From positions 1-56,403 of IMG/VR virus record IMGVR_UViG_3300048584_000026: a stretch of 56,403 nucleotides of DNA; one strand, written 5' to 3'. How positions within the stretch are numbered: position 1 is the stretch's first letter; every line of letters begins with the position of its first letter. The translations under genes were made by a program, and so were the position numbers. Below the pieces are notes generated by a model, which did no database searches, had not been told where the DNA came from, and saw only the letters and a list, made by a program, of their open reading frames with translations. This document shows, one piece after another, positions 30,314 to 39,652 of this stretch. The stretch comes from a virus.

Positions 30314-31129
30314 TCAAGCAGGGGGCCGGTACCCACTCTCCAGCAGAGCGGTCTGGAAGTCCATGGCGTACTCGGCGATCAAGTCCTGCCGGTCGCGCCC
30401 GTTGATGATGTCACGGCTGGCGACAAACTGGGCGAGACGTGCAGGCCCAGATGCGGGTAGATCGTCGTCAATGTCGCGCCCAGTGAACCAGCCCTCGCGC
30501 ATACCGGCCACGAGGATTGCGGCGGCAATCGCGGGTTCCATGGCCCGCTCAGGCTGGGCCACCAGATCGACATCGAAGCCCATCTCCCGGAGCTTCTTGG
30601 TCGCCCGGCGATAGTTGGTCAGGCCCGTGAGTTGCACGTAACCGCGACCGGCGAATTTGGCCCCGTCGCCCGGCGTCAGATTGCCAAGCTCGCGGGCCTT
30701 CGCCGGTCGCGCCCCCCTGATGTCGTACATCCGAGTGAAGTAGGCCGGGCCGCCGATCTCCTTGATTGGCTGCATCGTCCCGTTGACCTCGTGATAGGTT
30801 GTCGCCAGCGCATAGGCAACCCACGAGATACCCCAGCCTTGCTTGGCGCAAGCCTTGATGATTCGGTCGCAACCCTCGAACTCGCCAGCCGTGATTTTCG
30901 GACCCAGCATGTCGTTGCCCCGGAGCCAGTCGTAGAAGGCCCCGTAATCCCGGAAAGCGAAGCTGGCGTCCTCTGTTTCGGTCACGGGGGGCGCAGCAGG
31001 CGCAGGAGCCGGTCGCGGAGCCGTCACCACGATCTCGTCCTGTCCTCGGACCATGTTGGCGGCGGCCTGCGCGAAGGCTTGCTCAAGGGCCGTCCAGTCT
31101 TGCGAGCGGAGGGTGATGGTATCAGTCAT
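30314..31129 (-). CDS. Endolysin, GH19 chitinase/lysozyme-like
   Basis: The product has 271 residues. An N-terminal 60-residue extension, partly proline-rich (TAPRPAPAPAAPPV), may be a linker or targeting segment. The catalytic domain shows YALATTYHEVNGTMQPIKEI (catalytic-type Glu after YH) and AKFAGRGYVQLTGLTNYRRA with a terminal INGRD, all typical of GH19-fold phage muramidases. It cleaves peptidoglycan glycan strands. There is no clear signal peptide, so export should depend on the holin-like proteins upstream. Confidence 0.9.
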   Translation of the reverse strand: MTDTITLRSQDWTALEQAFAQAAANMVRGQDEIVVTAPRPAPAPAAPPVTETEDASFAFRDYGAFYDWLRGNDMLGPKITAGEFEGCDRIIKACAKQGWGISWVAYALATTYHEVNGTMQPIKEIGGPAYFTRMYDIRGARPAKARELGNLTPGDGAKFAGRGYVQLTGLTNYRRATKKLREMGFDVDLVAQPERAMEPAIAAAILVAGMREGWFTGRDIDDDLPASGPARLAQFVASRDIINGRDRQDLIAEYAMDFQTALLESGYRPPA

Positions 31130-31553
31130 GGTAGCGGCTCCTCGGGGCAGCGTCAGGCTCGTCGTCAGGGCGCTCAGGGCGTCCGATATGGGTCTCGGCT
31201 TCGGTGACGCGCCCTCCCCGCTCCACGCGGCCCTTGCGGGTCATCTCGACGCCTGAGCGCAGGGTACGGGCCGCTTGGACGATCCGAGTGATCTGCTCGG
31301 CGCTAGGCGCGATCATGTAGTACGTGATCGTGAACCAGAGCAGCAGGCACAGGTAGAGCGCCGCCGTGCGCAGCGAGTCCTGATCGTCCATTTTGTAGAC
31401 GACGAACACCAGTAGCGCCCAGATCGAGACCGTGGCGATATACGAGTACAGCCGCCGCCAGAGGAAATTGCTCTCAGGCAGCGGGTCCTGTACGTCGATC
31501 TCCGCCGTGGCCGGGCTGTTCGTGACCTTGACCTGACTATCGGGCTTGCTCAA
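31122..31553 (-). CDS. Two-TM membrane protein, holin candidate
   Basis: The 143-residue product has two hydrophobic helices, YIATVSIWALLVFVVYKM and AALYLCLLLWFTITYYMIA, and a charged C-terminal tail. The gene lies directly before the endolysin (8-base overlap), the usual place of a holin. Which of the three membrane proteins here forms the lethal hole is not known. Confidence 0.6.
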   Translation of the reverse strand: MSKPDSQVKVTNSPATAEIDVQDPLPESNFLWRRLYSYIATVSIWALLVFVVYKMDDQDSLRTAALYLCLLLWFTITYYMIAPSAEQITRIVQAARTLRSGVEMTRKGRVERGGRVTEAETHIGRPERPDDEPDAAPRSRYHD

Positions 31554-31936
31554 CTCCGCCTCCGCATTTGGTCCACCAGATCAACCGTAGCCGCCCGGAG
31601 CCGGTGCTGCTCCTCGATCTGGGACCGCGTGATTTCGCGCTGATCTTGCAGCGCCTCCACCATGTCGTCAGCCCGGCGCACGAGTTGCCGGACCAGATCA
31701 CGAAGCTCGGCGTTGGCCTGCGTGATCGAGCGCATGGATTCGCTCAAGTCTCTGACCGCCACGGGATCGAGCAACGCAGCAGGCTTGGCCTCGCCAGCCG
31801 GGCCTTCCTTCTTGATCTCTTTGATGCCTTTGTGGATGCCCCCGATGACCGCAGCAACGGCCATGAAGAACACCGTCAAGCTGGTAGCAACCGCCGACAG
31901 GTCAGGCGATGATGCTGTGATGTCTGCGGGCGTCAC
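31550..31936 (-). CDS. One-TM coiled-coil membrane protein in the lysis module
   Basis: GTG 31936 has AAGGAGA at a good distance. The 128-residue product has one membrane helix (SLTVFFMAVAAVIGGI) and a long coiled-coil tail (ESMRSITQANAELRDLVRQL...). It may be a holin partner or antiholin-like regulator. Confidence 0.5.
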   Translation of the reverse strand: MTPADITASSPDLSAVATSLTVFFMAVAAVIGGIHKGIKEIKKEGPAGEAKPAALLDPVAVRDLSESMRSITQANAELRDLVRQLVRRADDMVEALQDQREITRSQIEEQHRLRAATVDLVDQMRRRS

Positions 31937-32402
31937 GGCGGGTCTCCTTTTCGACCTCCCGCTGTTTCTCCGCGTGAACGACATCCACGGCGGCTCGGTA
32001 CGCTGAAAGGAGGTCAGCGATTACGAACCACGGATAGACCACAAGGCCCGTGTTGGGAACCCCTGACTGCCACAAGCCGATCACGATCTGGGTGAAAATG
32101 AACATGGAGATGAAGCTGGCGATAACACGGACCAGCGGTGTGCGGGTCCACGCGCCATTGACGAATAGCGCGATGCCCCGGCAGAGGCCAACGCAGAAGG
32201 CCGCGCCACCCCAGAACAACGCCGGGTAAGGCGTGAAGCGGTCAGAGATCGCCATAAGCCCGCCGAGCAGGGCCGAGGTAGCGGGGTGGTGGAACATCTC
32301 AGGGTGAACCAGAACGTACCAGCCCCACGCGACCAGAATACCCGCCATGAGCCACTCCATTTTGCGAGCGGGCCAGTGAGACCTGAGCGAATCAATAACC
32401 AT
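31902..32402 (-). CDS. Multi-TM membrane protein in the lysis module
   Basis: ATG 32402 is chosen because GAGGAAA precedes it. The 166-residue product has about four hydrophobic segments (WLMAGILVAWGWYVLV, SALLGGLMAISD, ALFWGGAAFCVGLCRGIALFV, VIASFISMFIFTQIVIGLW) and a charged tail. It could be a holin or an accessory membrane protein. It is the first gene of the lysis unit. Confidence 0.5.
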   Translation of the reverse strand: MVIDSLRSHWPARKMEWLMAGILVAWGWYVLVHPEMFHHPATSALLGGLMAISDRFTPYPALFWGGAAFCVGLCRGIALFVNGAWTRTPLVRVIASFISMFIFTQIVIGLWQSGVPNTGLVVYPWFVIADLLSAYRAAVDVVHAEKQREVEKETRRDARRHHSIIA

Positions 32403-32520
32403 AGTCAGTTTCCTCGACTCTTCCATAGCGCGCCCCGTGGACCAGTAAGCCGCGCTTGTAGCCGTTCGGGCGTCAGTTGTCCAGTTTTGCCCCGATCACG
32501 GGAACAAGCTGAGAACAAAC

Positions 32521-32533
32521 GGAAATGGTTTCC
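32521..32533. repeat. Dispersed 13-bp palindrome, perfect non-coding copy
   Basis: GGAAATGGTTTCC lies in the 138-base gap between the tail-appendage gene and the lysis unit, where a leftward promoter for lysis would be expected. Confidence 0.75.
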
Positions 32534-32540
32534 GAGAGGG

Positions 32541-33662
32541 CTAAAGCAGATCGGCCACGGGGGAAGTCAGGCGCGCACGGAAGTTCCGGTAGACATGCCC
32601 GGTGCTGCTGCCGCCGATAGTGCCTTCGACGTAGGCCAGATAGGCTTTTGCGTTTGTCGGGACCGCCCCAGATACGACCTCGATAGGATCGGTCTCGGCG
32701 TACTGCTTGAGCGCCCCGCTCGTCAGAGACGAGATCAGCACGTCTGAGGCATCGAAGAAGTCGATCCCGATCCCTGCATTGAAAGAGACGTTCGAGGACC
32801 GTAGCGAACAGGCAACTTCGGCATTGACGACGTTATCTTCGATAGCGGCGATCTGTGCAGCGGTGAAGCTGGCCTTCTTGCCCCAGCGGCGGCGCGGAGA
32901 CCCTGTGTTCGAGGCGTTGCCGAACCGAACCCCCAAGTGGCCGTAGAAGGTGTTGGCGTACGACGAGGCGTCGAAGATCACATCCGACCCGCCGTAGTTG
33001 GTCCAGTCTGCAAGAGCCTTGGGTTCGAAAAGCGTTGCGCTGCTGACCCCGCTCAGGAGTGTGCGGGAGATGTCGTCAACGAAGATTTCGTGAGCGTTAC
33101 CCCCTGCGCCTCGCGTTGATTCCATCCCGAAGGCGAGCTTACGGGTTCCGGGCGGGAGAGGCAGAGTCAGGTCCTCAAGGGTCCACGCAGACGGGTTCGT
33201 AGCGCGTCCTCTCACTTGCGCCAGAGCTACGTCGCTCGCGTTCAGTGCAGTCAGGGTCGGGCGGCCAAAGTCGTTTACCTTCGTTGTGCCGGTGATGCGG
33301 TACAGGTCAAACCGAGCCGAGACGATCCCGGCGTCAATATCTGCGTGGTACGCGCTGGGGATGCTCTCTGCAAAACCGATCAAGCTGCTGCCGTTGGTGC
33401 TGGTGGCGGTACGGATGTTACACCGCAGGAACCGGCTCCCGGTCCGCGCAGTTCGGCCCCCTGCGCTCGTCGGCGTATCAGGGGTCATGCTCGCAGAGTC
33501 GCCTAGTAGGTATGCCCACGGAGCCGGTACTGCGTCCTCGAACCCGGCGTTCGGGAGCGCCGCGTAACTCACCGGGTAACTTTCAACCGGAGTCGGGATG
33601 GGGTCGTAGGCAGAACCCCCGCTCGAAAGCATAGCCTGCTGTGCGTAGAAACCGATGCCCAT
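32541..33662 (-). CDS. Tail appendage protein with beta-sandwich modules
   Basis: The product has 373 residues. After a short N-terminus (MGIGFYAQQAMLSSGGSAYD) there are two carbohydrate-binding-like beta-sandwich units. One begins YAALPNAGFEDAVPAPWAYL and ends with KLAFGMEST and HEIFVDDI; the second covers about residues 220-360. The order after the tip protein and DUF2793 protein suggests a fibre or receptor-binding part that contacts surface glycans. No enzyme motif is visible. Confidence 0.55.
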   Translation of the reverse strand: MGIGFYAQQAMLSSGGSAYDPIPTPVESYPVSYAALPNAGFEDAVPAPWAYLLGDSASMTPDTPTSAGGRTARTGSRFLRCNIRTATSTNGSSLIGFAESIPSAYHADIDAGIVSARFDLYRITGTTKVNDFGRPTLTALNASDVALAQVRGRATNPSAWTLEDLTLPLPPGTRKLAFGMESTRGAGGNAHEIFVDDISRTLLSGVSSATLFEPKALADWTNYGGSDVIFDASSYANTFYGHLGVRFGNASNTGSPRRRWGKKASFTAAQIAAIEDNVVNAEVACSLRSSNVSFNAGIGIDFFDASDVLISSLTSGALKQYAETDPIEVVSGAVPTNAKAYLAYVEGTIGGSSTGHVYRNFRARLTSPVADLL

Positions 33663-33672
33663 GGCGATGTCC

Positions 33673-34329
33673 TTACGGGTTGGTGTGACCGATCAAGTCA
33701 AAGACATTGACCGCAGCCCGCTTGAGCATGGCAGACATGCCCGGTGCCATGACCAGCGAACCCCCGGCGGGCGGGTTGATCGTGACGCCTGCCCCAGCAA
33801 TCAGGGTGAGGTTCGCAGCGCCAACATTGCGGAGATTCCACTCCCCGTTGTCCGGCAGGGCTTCGGTGCTGTTGGGCCGGACAGTCAGTGACTTGGCGCT
33901 CGTGGCGGTAAACCGGAGATACTGCCCGGCTTGGCTCGCCAACAGGTTTGCGGCGGTGCCGGTAACTTCGGCCACGGTTGAGTAAGGCGATCCGCCAGCC
34001 GTGAAAGGAACCCACGCGGTCCCGTCGAAAAGCAACAGCGCGTTTGCCGCACGGTCGTAGACACGCCACCCCTCCAGCGGCGTGACGTTGATCCAAGCGT
34101 CTGCGTCCCGGATGCCGATCTTGTTGGCCTGCGTCGGGTGTGACGCGCTGAACAGGTAGACCTGACCGTTGGTCGGCGAACTGGGCGTAGTGGAAACGGT
34201 TTCCAAAACCCCGCCCTGAACCAGAACGGACAGCAACAGGAAGTTCAGGCTGACTTCATCGGCCCAGCCGCTTTCGCCGACATCGAAGAAGGCTTGCAGT
34301 CCGAGGTTCGGTAGTGTGCGAGCAGGCAT
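33673..34329 (-). CDS. DUF2793-family tail protein
   Basis: The 218-residue product starts RTLPNLGLQAFFDVGESGWA and continues with VETVSTTPSSPTNGQVYLFS-type and WRVYDRAANALLLFDGTAW segments. This matches DUF2793, found in tail-tip regions of alphaproteobacterial phages and gene-transfer-agent-like elements. It probably links the tip to the distal appendage. A perfect palindrome (34192) is read as ETVS. Confidence 0.8.
   Translation of the reverse strand: MPARTLPNLGLQAFFDVGESGWADEVSLNFLLLSVLVQGGVLETVSTTPSSPTNGQVYLFSASHPTQANKIGIRDADAWINVTPLEGWRVYDRAANALLLFDGTAWVPFTAGGSPYSTVAEVTGTAANLLASQAGQYLRFTATSAKSLTVRPNSTEALPDNGEWNLRNVGAANLTLIAGAGVTINPPAGGSLVMAPGMSAMLKRAAVNVFDLIGHTNP
34192..34204. repeat. 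Dispersed 13-bp palindrome, perfect copy (GGAAACGGTTTCC)
   Basis: Same variant as the copy at 15564. It lies inside the DUF2793 gene and is read as ETVS. Confidence 0.65.
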
Positions 34330-34344
34330 GTCAAAAGTCCTCTG

Positions 34345-36678
34345 TTATCCGCCCCAGTTCTCGCCCCAGCCATAGCCCCAGCCAGAGACAAGAACAACCT
34401 TGAAACGATAGTGGAAGTAGGACGCAACGCCGTCCCGGAGAGATTCGAACTCGATCCAGACGCTCACAGGGCTGCCGTCGGCAGACTGGAGAGCCGTGGT
34501 GTAGGTCCATGTCGCGCCGGAACCCACATCGTCCTCGCGCAGCAGCGTAACGCCGTCTATGTCGTACACGCGCACGTTGTAGGTGGTCCCAGCTTCCGGG
34601 CCGATGCTGCCCTCCCCGTGGCCGACAAGAACGTCTGCCTGTAGCTTGCGATCCCGGTGAGTCCAAGTCAGCACCGGCTCGGGATATTCTACATCACCGA
34701 GCGAGTAGATCGACACACCGTTGACCTTGAGATCGCCCGGCGGATACGGACGGAAAAGGCGCTGGTCTACCTGAACCGAAACTTCGACTGCGTTTTCCGG
34801 GTCCAGCAGATCGGTAGACGTGCGGGTCAAGGCTTTGCCGTACACCGTCTCTCCGTCTTGGTACTCGATCCCGTCCGATCCGATCTCGTCGTCAATCAGC
34901 CAGATAGTCGATTCTGCGGCGTGGGCTGCCGGGATCGTGTCAGCGACCCCCCGCTTGATCGTGGCTACACGGGTCTCGGAGTCGAAGGTCGTGAACTCCA
35001 TTTGCTCGTCGTTCACGAGAACCGCCATCCCGGCTTCAAACTCGGTCAGGAAGTCCCTCAGGTTTGCCTCGGCCACGGTGAGTTCATCGTCGAGCGGGCC
35101 GATGCTGGTGAGCAGCGTCAGCCAGTTCGTAAAGCCGACCGTCGGGTTTTCGTTGTCCGGATACTCCTCGCTGGTGAGGCTCGTCAGCACGTCGAAGCCT
35201 TGCGCCTGTACACCGGCAGGGGCTTTCGCCAAGATCGCGACGTAGCTGGTCGCCGCGTCTACGGCGTCTTGGTCAGCGGTAGAACTGAGCCGGTAGAAGT
35301 CGCGCCAGTTCATCTCGTAGAGAAGGGTCTCAGGGGACGCGGCGGCTACGAAATTAGGCGGAGTCCAGATGTTCGACGGCGGGGCGATGAACTCGGTCTG
35401 CGGCATACCGAAAACATCCTGAACCGCTTTCACGCTGATCCGGCTGTCCTCCAGCGTACCGTCCCGGACCTCGCCCGCGCGCAGGATCATGTTGCTTATG
35501 CCCTTCGCGGGGTCTGATACACGGAAAGGCATACCCGGCGCGATCCGCCAGCCGCGACGGTCGAGCAGCACAGTCATCTTGCGCAGAGGCAACTGCACCT
35601 TGAGTTCGCGCAGAGCTACCCGCGCGCACAGGTTCCGCGTGGGAAGCCCCCGGAACTCGACCGTGTTGGAAATGATTTCGCCTTGCGACTGGATAGCCGC
35701 GAGGTTGTGGACCCGGACCATAATATCTTCTTTGGTCGTCGGATCGAATCCCTTGACGACGATCTCGTTGAAGCTGGTCTCCTCTGTCCCAGCGTCGTCG
35801 TCAATGAGATCGAGCAGCCCGGTTTCCGGCGTGAACAACGGTAAGTCGTTGACATCGTAATCCTCCCGGATCAGGCGAAGCGTCAGCTTCCCGGTCTGGC
35901 GGTCCACGTACTGCACAGCCCCGATGTGGTTAATCACCATGGGGATGAAGTCGTTGATACTCTCCTGCCGGAACCATGGGATGCAGAGACCCAAGCCTTC
36001 CTCGCAAAGCGTGTTGGCAGCCTGAACGAAGCTATTCTCGTCGATGAACTCGACCGGGATGCCGCGCCCCCACTCGGGGTTCGTATTGACCTCGTACAGG
36101 ATGTGCGCCGGGTTCATGGCGCTGATGAACCCGCCGTTCTCGCTCTGGATAAGGATGCGCGCCTTGGCCGGATACCAAGGGTCGTCGTTGTACCAGCCTG
36201 CGTCCCAGCGACGGACTCGGAAGCTCCACTCTTTCGGGTATGGGTTCATGGCGGCCACCATGCCGTCAAACCATAGCGTCACGACGCCCCGGAAATTCGG
36301 TACGTCGCCGCCAAGCTGGCTCGCAATCGCGGGCAGGGTCCGGAGAGTTCTCAGGGAGATGCCGGTAAGCCCGCCCCCGAAGCCTACAGAGACGCCGGTA
36401 GCTGCGCTATACTGCAAAGGCCCTTGGAGTTCTTGGTCAGCGGCTCCGTTGTAGCAGTAAAGCCCGCCGTCGATCCCGCCTTCTTTCTTCTCTCCTCCGA
36501 ACAGTTCAGGCTTCCGGATAGAAACCAGCGACCCGGATTCTTTGAGAGGGATCACGGAGTCGTACGCCGTCAGGTCGCCGACCCGAATCTCGGCGATCTC
36601 GTTAATCGGTCCACGACCCAAACCCATGTGGATCGAGAAGAAATACCGGAAACCGATAGTTTGCTTCTTAGCACCCAT
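34345..36678 (-). CDS. Tail tip/host-specificity protein
   Basis: The 777-residue product opens with GFRYFFSIHMGLGRGPINEI and VGDLTAYDS. A central region with ILYEVNTNPEWGRGIPVEFI and VQYVDRQTGKLTLRLIREDY resembles the hub of J-like tip proteins. The C-terminal region has a fibronectin-like fold (PEPVLTWTHRDRK... TYNVRVYDIDGVTLL). It should form the tail tip hub that touches the cell. A one-mismatch palindrome (35668) is read as EIIS. Confidence 0.8.
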   Translation of the reverse strand: MGAKKQTIGFRYFFSIHMGLGRGPINEIAEIRVGDLTAYDSVIPLKESGSLVSIRKPELFGGEKKEGGIDGGLYCYNGAADQELQGPLQYSAATGVSVGFGGGLTGISLRTLRTLPAIASQLGGDVPNFRGVVTLWFDGMVAAMNPYPKEWSFRVRRWDAGWYNDDPWYPAKARILIQSENGGFISAMNPAHILYEVNTNPEWGRGIPVEFIDENSFVQAANTLCEEGLGLCIPWFRQESINDFIPMVINHIGAVQYVDRQTGKLTLRLIREDYDVNDLPLFTPETGLLDLIDDDAGTEETSFNEIVVKGFDPTTKEDIMVRVHNLAAIQSQGEIISNTVEFRGLPTRNLCARVALRELKVQLPLRKMTVLLDRRGWRIAPGMPFRVSDPAKGISNMILRAGEVRDGTLEDSRISVKAVQDVFGMPQTEFIAPPSNIWTPPNFVAAASPETLLYEMNWRDFYRLSSTADQDAVDAATSYVAILAKAPAGVQAQGFDVLTSLTSEEYPDNENPTVGFTNWLTLLTSIGPLDDELTVAEANLRDFLTEFEAGMAVLVNDEQMEFTTFDSETRVATIKRGVADTIPAAHAAESTIWLIDDEIGSDGIEYQDGETVYGKALTRTSTDLLDPENAVEVSVQVDQRLFRPYPPGDLKVNGVSIYSLGDVEYPEPVLTWTHRDRKLQADVLVGHGEGSIGPEAGTTYNVRVYDIDGVTLLREDDVGSGATWTYTTALQSADGSPVSVWIEFESLRDGVASYFHYRFKVVLVSGWGYGWGENWGG

Positions 36679-36874
36679 TATCAGCCTCCCGGCGCGCGGC
36701 CTCTACCGGACGCAGAGCCATGGGATCGCCGGTCGCAATGAAATCATCCGCCGGTCGGCCAGCGGCCACGAATTGAGACCATGACCAGCCGCGCGCGGCA
36801 AACCACACTCGGGTCCCCTTCGTGCAGAGTTTAGCTTGCCGGATGTGCCGGATGTGAACGACGAGATCGGACAT
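36668..36874 (-). CDS. Small conserved tail-module protein (68 aa)
   Basis: The ATG overlaps the upstream stop (TGATG). The product reads MSDLVVHIRHIRQAKLCTKG, then VWFAARGWSWSQFVAAGRPA and a helical end. This small family regularly lies just before the tip protein in phages with BR0599-type modules. Function unknown, presumably tail assembly. Confidence 0.7.
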   Translation of the reverse strand: MSDLVVHIRHIRQAKLCTKGTRVWFAARGWSWSQFVAAGRPADDFIATGDPMALRPVEAARREADNGC

Positions 36875-37107
36875 CACTTCTTGCCCTTCGACTTGATCTT
36901 GGTCGTGCGGTAGTTGCCGTACCAGAGGACCATCCAGCCTTCGGTCCAACAATCGCCGAAGAACACCGCCTGCGGCGTCCCTTCGTCGGCCTGAGGAAAA
37001 TCGAAGTCCTCCAATGCAGCGGGCTTCTGGTTCTGCGGACGGACGAGGAGCGACTGGATTGCAACCGAAGCGACCAAGAACACCAAGGCCCAAGCAAACA
37101 TCGGCAT
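36874..37107 (-). CDS. Small tail assembly protein (77 aa)
   Basis: AGGAG lies seven bases before ATG 37107. A hydrophobic N-terminus (MFAWALVFLVASVAIQSLLV) is followed by PQADEGTPQAVFFGDCWTEG and VLWYGNYRTTKIKSKGKK. This matches the pattern of small tail proteins that precede the tip gene. Confidence 0.65.
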   Translation of the reverse strand: MPMFAWALVFLVASVAIQSLLVRPQNQKPAALEDFDFPQADEGTPQAVFFGDCWTEGWMVLWYGNYRTTKIKSKGKK

Positions 37108-37117
37108 GGCGAAACTC

Positions 37118-37936
37118 CTAAAAGACTGGCGACCCGTCAAAAGGCGACTTACCCGGTAGGTGCGGGAAGCCGCCGAAATTGGCGAGGTTGTCAAACCGCT
37201 TGCACGAAGCCGTGTCGCGGGAGCAACCCGGATAGAGCGTTACCTCACTCCCGAGCGAAAGTCCACTGGTCGATCCGAAAACCCGGAAATCATTTCCGTT
37301 CTGGAACTCTATCCCGTATCGCTGGAAGCTCCCGTCCTCGCGGATGAACTCAGCGAAGCCCCCGGTAAAGCTCCCTTCGGCGGGGGGAAGGTACGTCGTG
37401 ACGGTGAAGTTGGTCCCGCTCAGGGTCTCGATGGTGTGGGGATAGGCGTGGAGACTCTTGTTCACACGGCAACCGAACTCGGAGTACAGGACGTGGGGAC
37501 ACATCCGCCCCCATGCCAGCCGAAGGCCCTGCCGGTCGTACGACCCCCCTAGAGACCGGCAAGTCATCTGCGCAGCCGCTTGGTTATCGGCCACGGCGGC
37601 GTTCACGACCGTCCCGGACCAGAGCAGCGGTGTCTCCTCGTCCGGGTCGCCGATGTGCCAGCGCCGAACCGAGAGCCAGACTTTACCGGAAAGCTGTCCG
37701 TTCCGGAAGATCGCTGCGACCGGGTTGTCTGCTTGCACGGTGATCTGCAAGTCGTTTTGGTCTGAGCCGCCTTGTGTCACGCCTTCGTCCGAGATCACTT
37801 GCGCAGTCCAGACGTGGCCGTTTACCGTGCGGTCCTCGTCGTCCGTGCAGTAGCGCCAGTACGTGTTTCCATACCGGAACTCATACAGGGCAACCGGGCG
37901 AGCCTGTTGATTGGAGATTTCGAGCGGGCTGAACAC
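37118..37936 (-). CDS. DUF2163/BR0599-family tail protein
   Basis: The 272-residue product starts with a beta domain (ALYEFRYGNTYWRYCTDDED). It ends with PGCSRDTASCKRFDNLANFG and GFPHLPGKSPFDG, the characteristic cysteine-containing end of BR0599-type proteins. Related proteins act in the tail baseplate or hub of siphoviruses and gene transfer agents. A perfect palindrome (37285) is read as GNDF. Confidence 0.85.
   Translation of the reverse strand: MFSPLEISNQQARPVALYEFRYGNTYWRYCTDDEDRTVNGHVWTAQVISDEGVTQGGSDQNDLQITVQADNPVAAIFRNGQLSGKVWLSVRRWHIGDPDEETPLLWSGTVVNAAVADNQAAAQMTCRSLGGSYDRQGLRLAWGRMCPHVLYSEFGCRVNKSLHAYPHTIETLSGTNFTVTTYLPPAEGSFTGGFAEFIREDGSFQRYGIEFQNGNDFRVFGSTSGLSLGSEVTLYPGCSRDTASCKRFDNLANFGGFPHLPGKSPFDGSPVF
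37285..37297. repeat. Dispersed 13-bp palindrome, perfect copy (GGAAATCATTTCC)
   Basis: Inside the BR0599-type gene. Here the codons read GNDF, a frame different from the usual EIIS, which argues for selection on DNA rather than peptide. Confidence 0.8.
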
Positions 37937-37948
37937 GGTGGAATCCTT

Positions 37949-39652
37949 TTAGGGCAGATCGAAGAACCAGCGGAGCGGGAAAATCTCGCCCAGTGTGAAG
38001 TATCCGCCGACGAGGGGCGACATGCTGTGCGACCCGGCTTTGGGGTAGATGATACGGTAGGCGCTATCTCCGAAGCGACGGTACCGTACTCGGGCCTGCG
38101 CGTTCGGGTACGGCCCGAGACTGGTGTTGGCAAACTGCATCTGGAGAGTGAACCCCTGAGGTTCGAGGTCCTGTGAAGTCCAGACAGCTTCGAAAAACTG
38201 CGGCGGATTTCGAGCCGTCACTTCGTCCTCGGGCGGCATGACGAAGTAGAAGTCCGCTGACTCGTCGTCCGTGCGATCAATAGACGGGCCGTCATCCGGG
38301 TCTATGATGAAGCCGAGCGTGGGCAAACTGAGGCCATAGTCGCGCCACTGGACCTGTATCCGGACGTACCACGGCGGGGTCCCGCAGGCGTCCTCGTCCA
38401 TGGCTGCCGTCTGAACCGGAAACGAGATCGGCAGCGGGGCCGAGCGGACATTCTTGAACGTCCGGAACAGCGCCCCGCTTTCGTGGTGTGCGTCAACCCC
38501 GCCGTAATGCACGATCTCGAAATCATCGGTATCGAACCGGGCGGCATCCACGAAGCTGATCCGTTGGACAAGACCCGGCGAGAGGGCTAGACCCAGCGGG
38601 GCGTCTAGGTTCAGGCGCTCCGTGGCGTCGGTCAGGCCGGGCGACACGGATACGATACGGCGGATAAGGGTCCCGGTGCTGTGCTTGATCGCGATGTAGT
38701 TGCGACCGCTCTGCGGGCCTTGGGTGTATCCGTAGCCGACGTTCTCTACCGTGATCTGGCTGGACGCCGACGGCGGAGAGTTCACCAGCCGTAGATCGGC
38801 TTTGAACGTCGGCAGCCAGAACGCGCCCTGACGGCCCCGGTGCCTATAGATAAGATCACGGAACGCCGCAAGCCGTTCCTTGCCGGGCAAGAACCACCTG
38901 TGCGCCTGACCCATGAGCGCGCGCAGCAGCGGGTCAGTCTGGTAGGTCAGGCCGATCCCGGTATCCAACAACTGCACGTCCCGGTCAAGAGTCGCGTCGA
39001 GATCGTCTACCCAGTTGGGTTCTTCCAAGAACACCGGCAGACCCGCGTAGGTCGGCGAAGGATCGGCGGCAGGCTCCCACGGGTTAGCCCCGACGAGTCG
39101 GAACTGGGCCGACACGGTAGCCACCCCGGCTGTCTTGTGCGCCATGTTCCCGAACTGGTCGATCACGGCCCGGCGCAAAGGCAGGAGTTTGGTCCCCAGC
39201 GGCCACGGGCGAGTGACGGGCGCTGCCAGAGTGACGCCTTCGTCGTCCACGGACGCGATCTCGACGACCTCGTAGAAGCGCGCGTCCTTGCCGGTCAGGA
39301 TCGCCAGCTTGCCTTCGTGGTACTGCCACTCACGCAGCCGCGTGTCGAAGTCGATCCGGTCGCTCACCGTGGCCGTGAGAGGCTGGGCGAGGGTCACAGT
39401 CTCCCAGTGCAGGGGTACCGTGACCTCGCCGCCGCCGAGACGGTTCATAAACAGATCGCAGAACGTGCGCTCAGGTCCCCGGAGCAGGAAGTCTGCTTCG
39501 AAGGTGCGCCGGGGCGTGGATCGCAGGGAAAGCCGCTGCTCGGCCCCTTGAGAGGACGTGAGAACGCTGGTGAGGAACGACACGCGCTCCACCATAGGCT
39601 CCCGCCAGTTCGGGCGGAACGAAAAGACAGGGAGATCGCTATCGCTCGTCAC
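37949..39652 (-). CDS. Distal tail/baseplate protein
   Basis: The 567-residue product has an N-terminal RPNWREPMVERVSFLTSVLT segment and RLSLRSTPRRTFEADFLLRG, as in siphoviral distal tail or hub proteins downstream of the tape measure. The C-terminal part has a fibronectin-like region (ARNPPQFFEAVWTSQDLEPQ). The ATG overlaps the tape-measure stop by four bases. Confidence 0.7.
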   Translation of the reverse strand: MTSDSDLPVFSFRPNWREPMVERVSFLTSVLTSSQGAEQRLSLRSTPRRTFEADFLLRGPERTFCDLFMNRLGGGEVTVPLHWETVTLAQPLTATVSDRIDFDTRLREWQYHEGKLAILTGKDARFYEVVEIASVDDEGVTLAAPVTRPWPLGTKLLPLRRAVIDQFGNMAHKTAGVATVSAQFRLVGANPWEPAADPSPTYAGLPVFLEEPNWVDDLDATLDRDVQLLDTGIGLTYQTDPLLRALMGQAHRWFLPGKERLAAFRDLIYRHRGRQGAFWLPTFKADLRLVNSPPSASSQITVENVGYGYTQGPQSGRNYIAIKHSTGTLIRRIVSVSPGLTDATERLNLDAPLGLALSPGLVQRISFVDAARFDTDDFEIVHYGGVDAHHESGALFRTFKNVRSAPLPISFPVQTAAMDEDACGTPPWYVRIQVQWRDYGLSLPTLGFIIDPDDGPSIDRTDDESADFYFVMPPEDEVTARNPPQFFEAVWTSQDLEPQGFTLQMQFANTSLGPYPNAQARVRYRRFGDSAYRIIYPKAGSHSMSPLVGGYFTLGEIFPLRWFFDLP

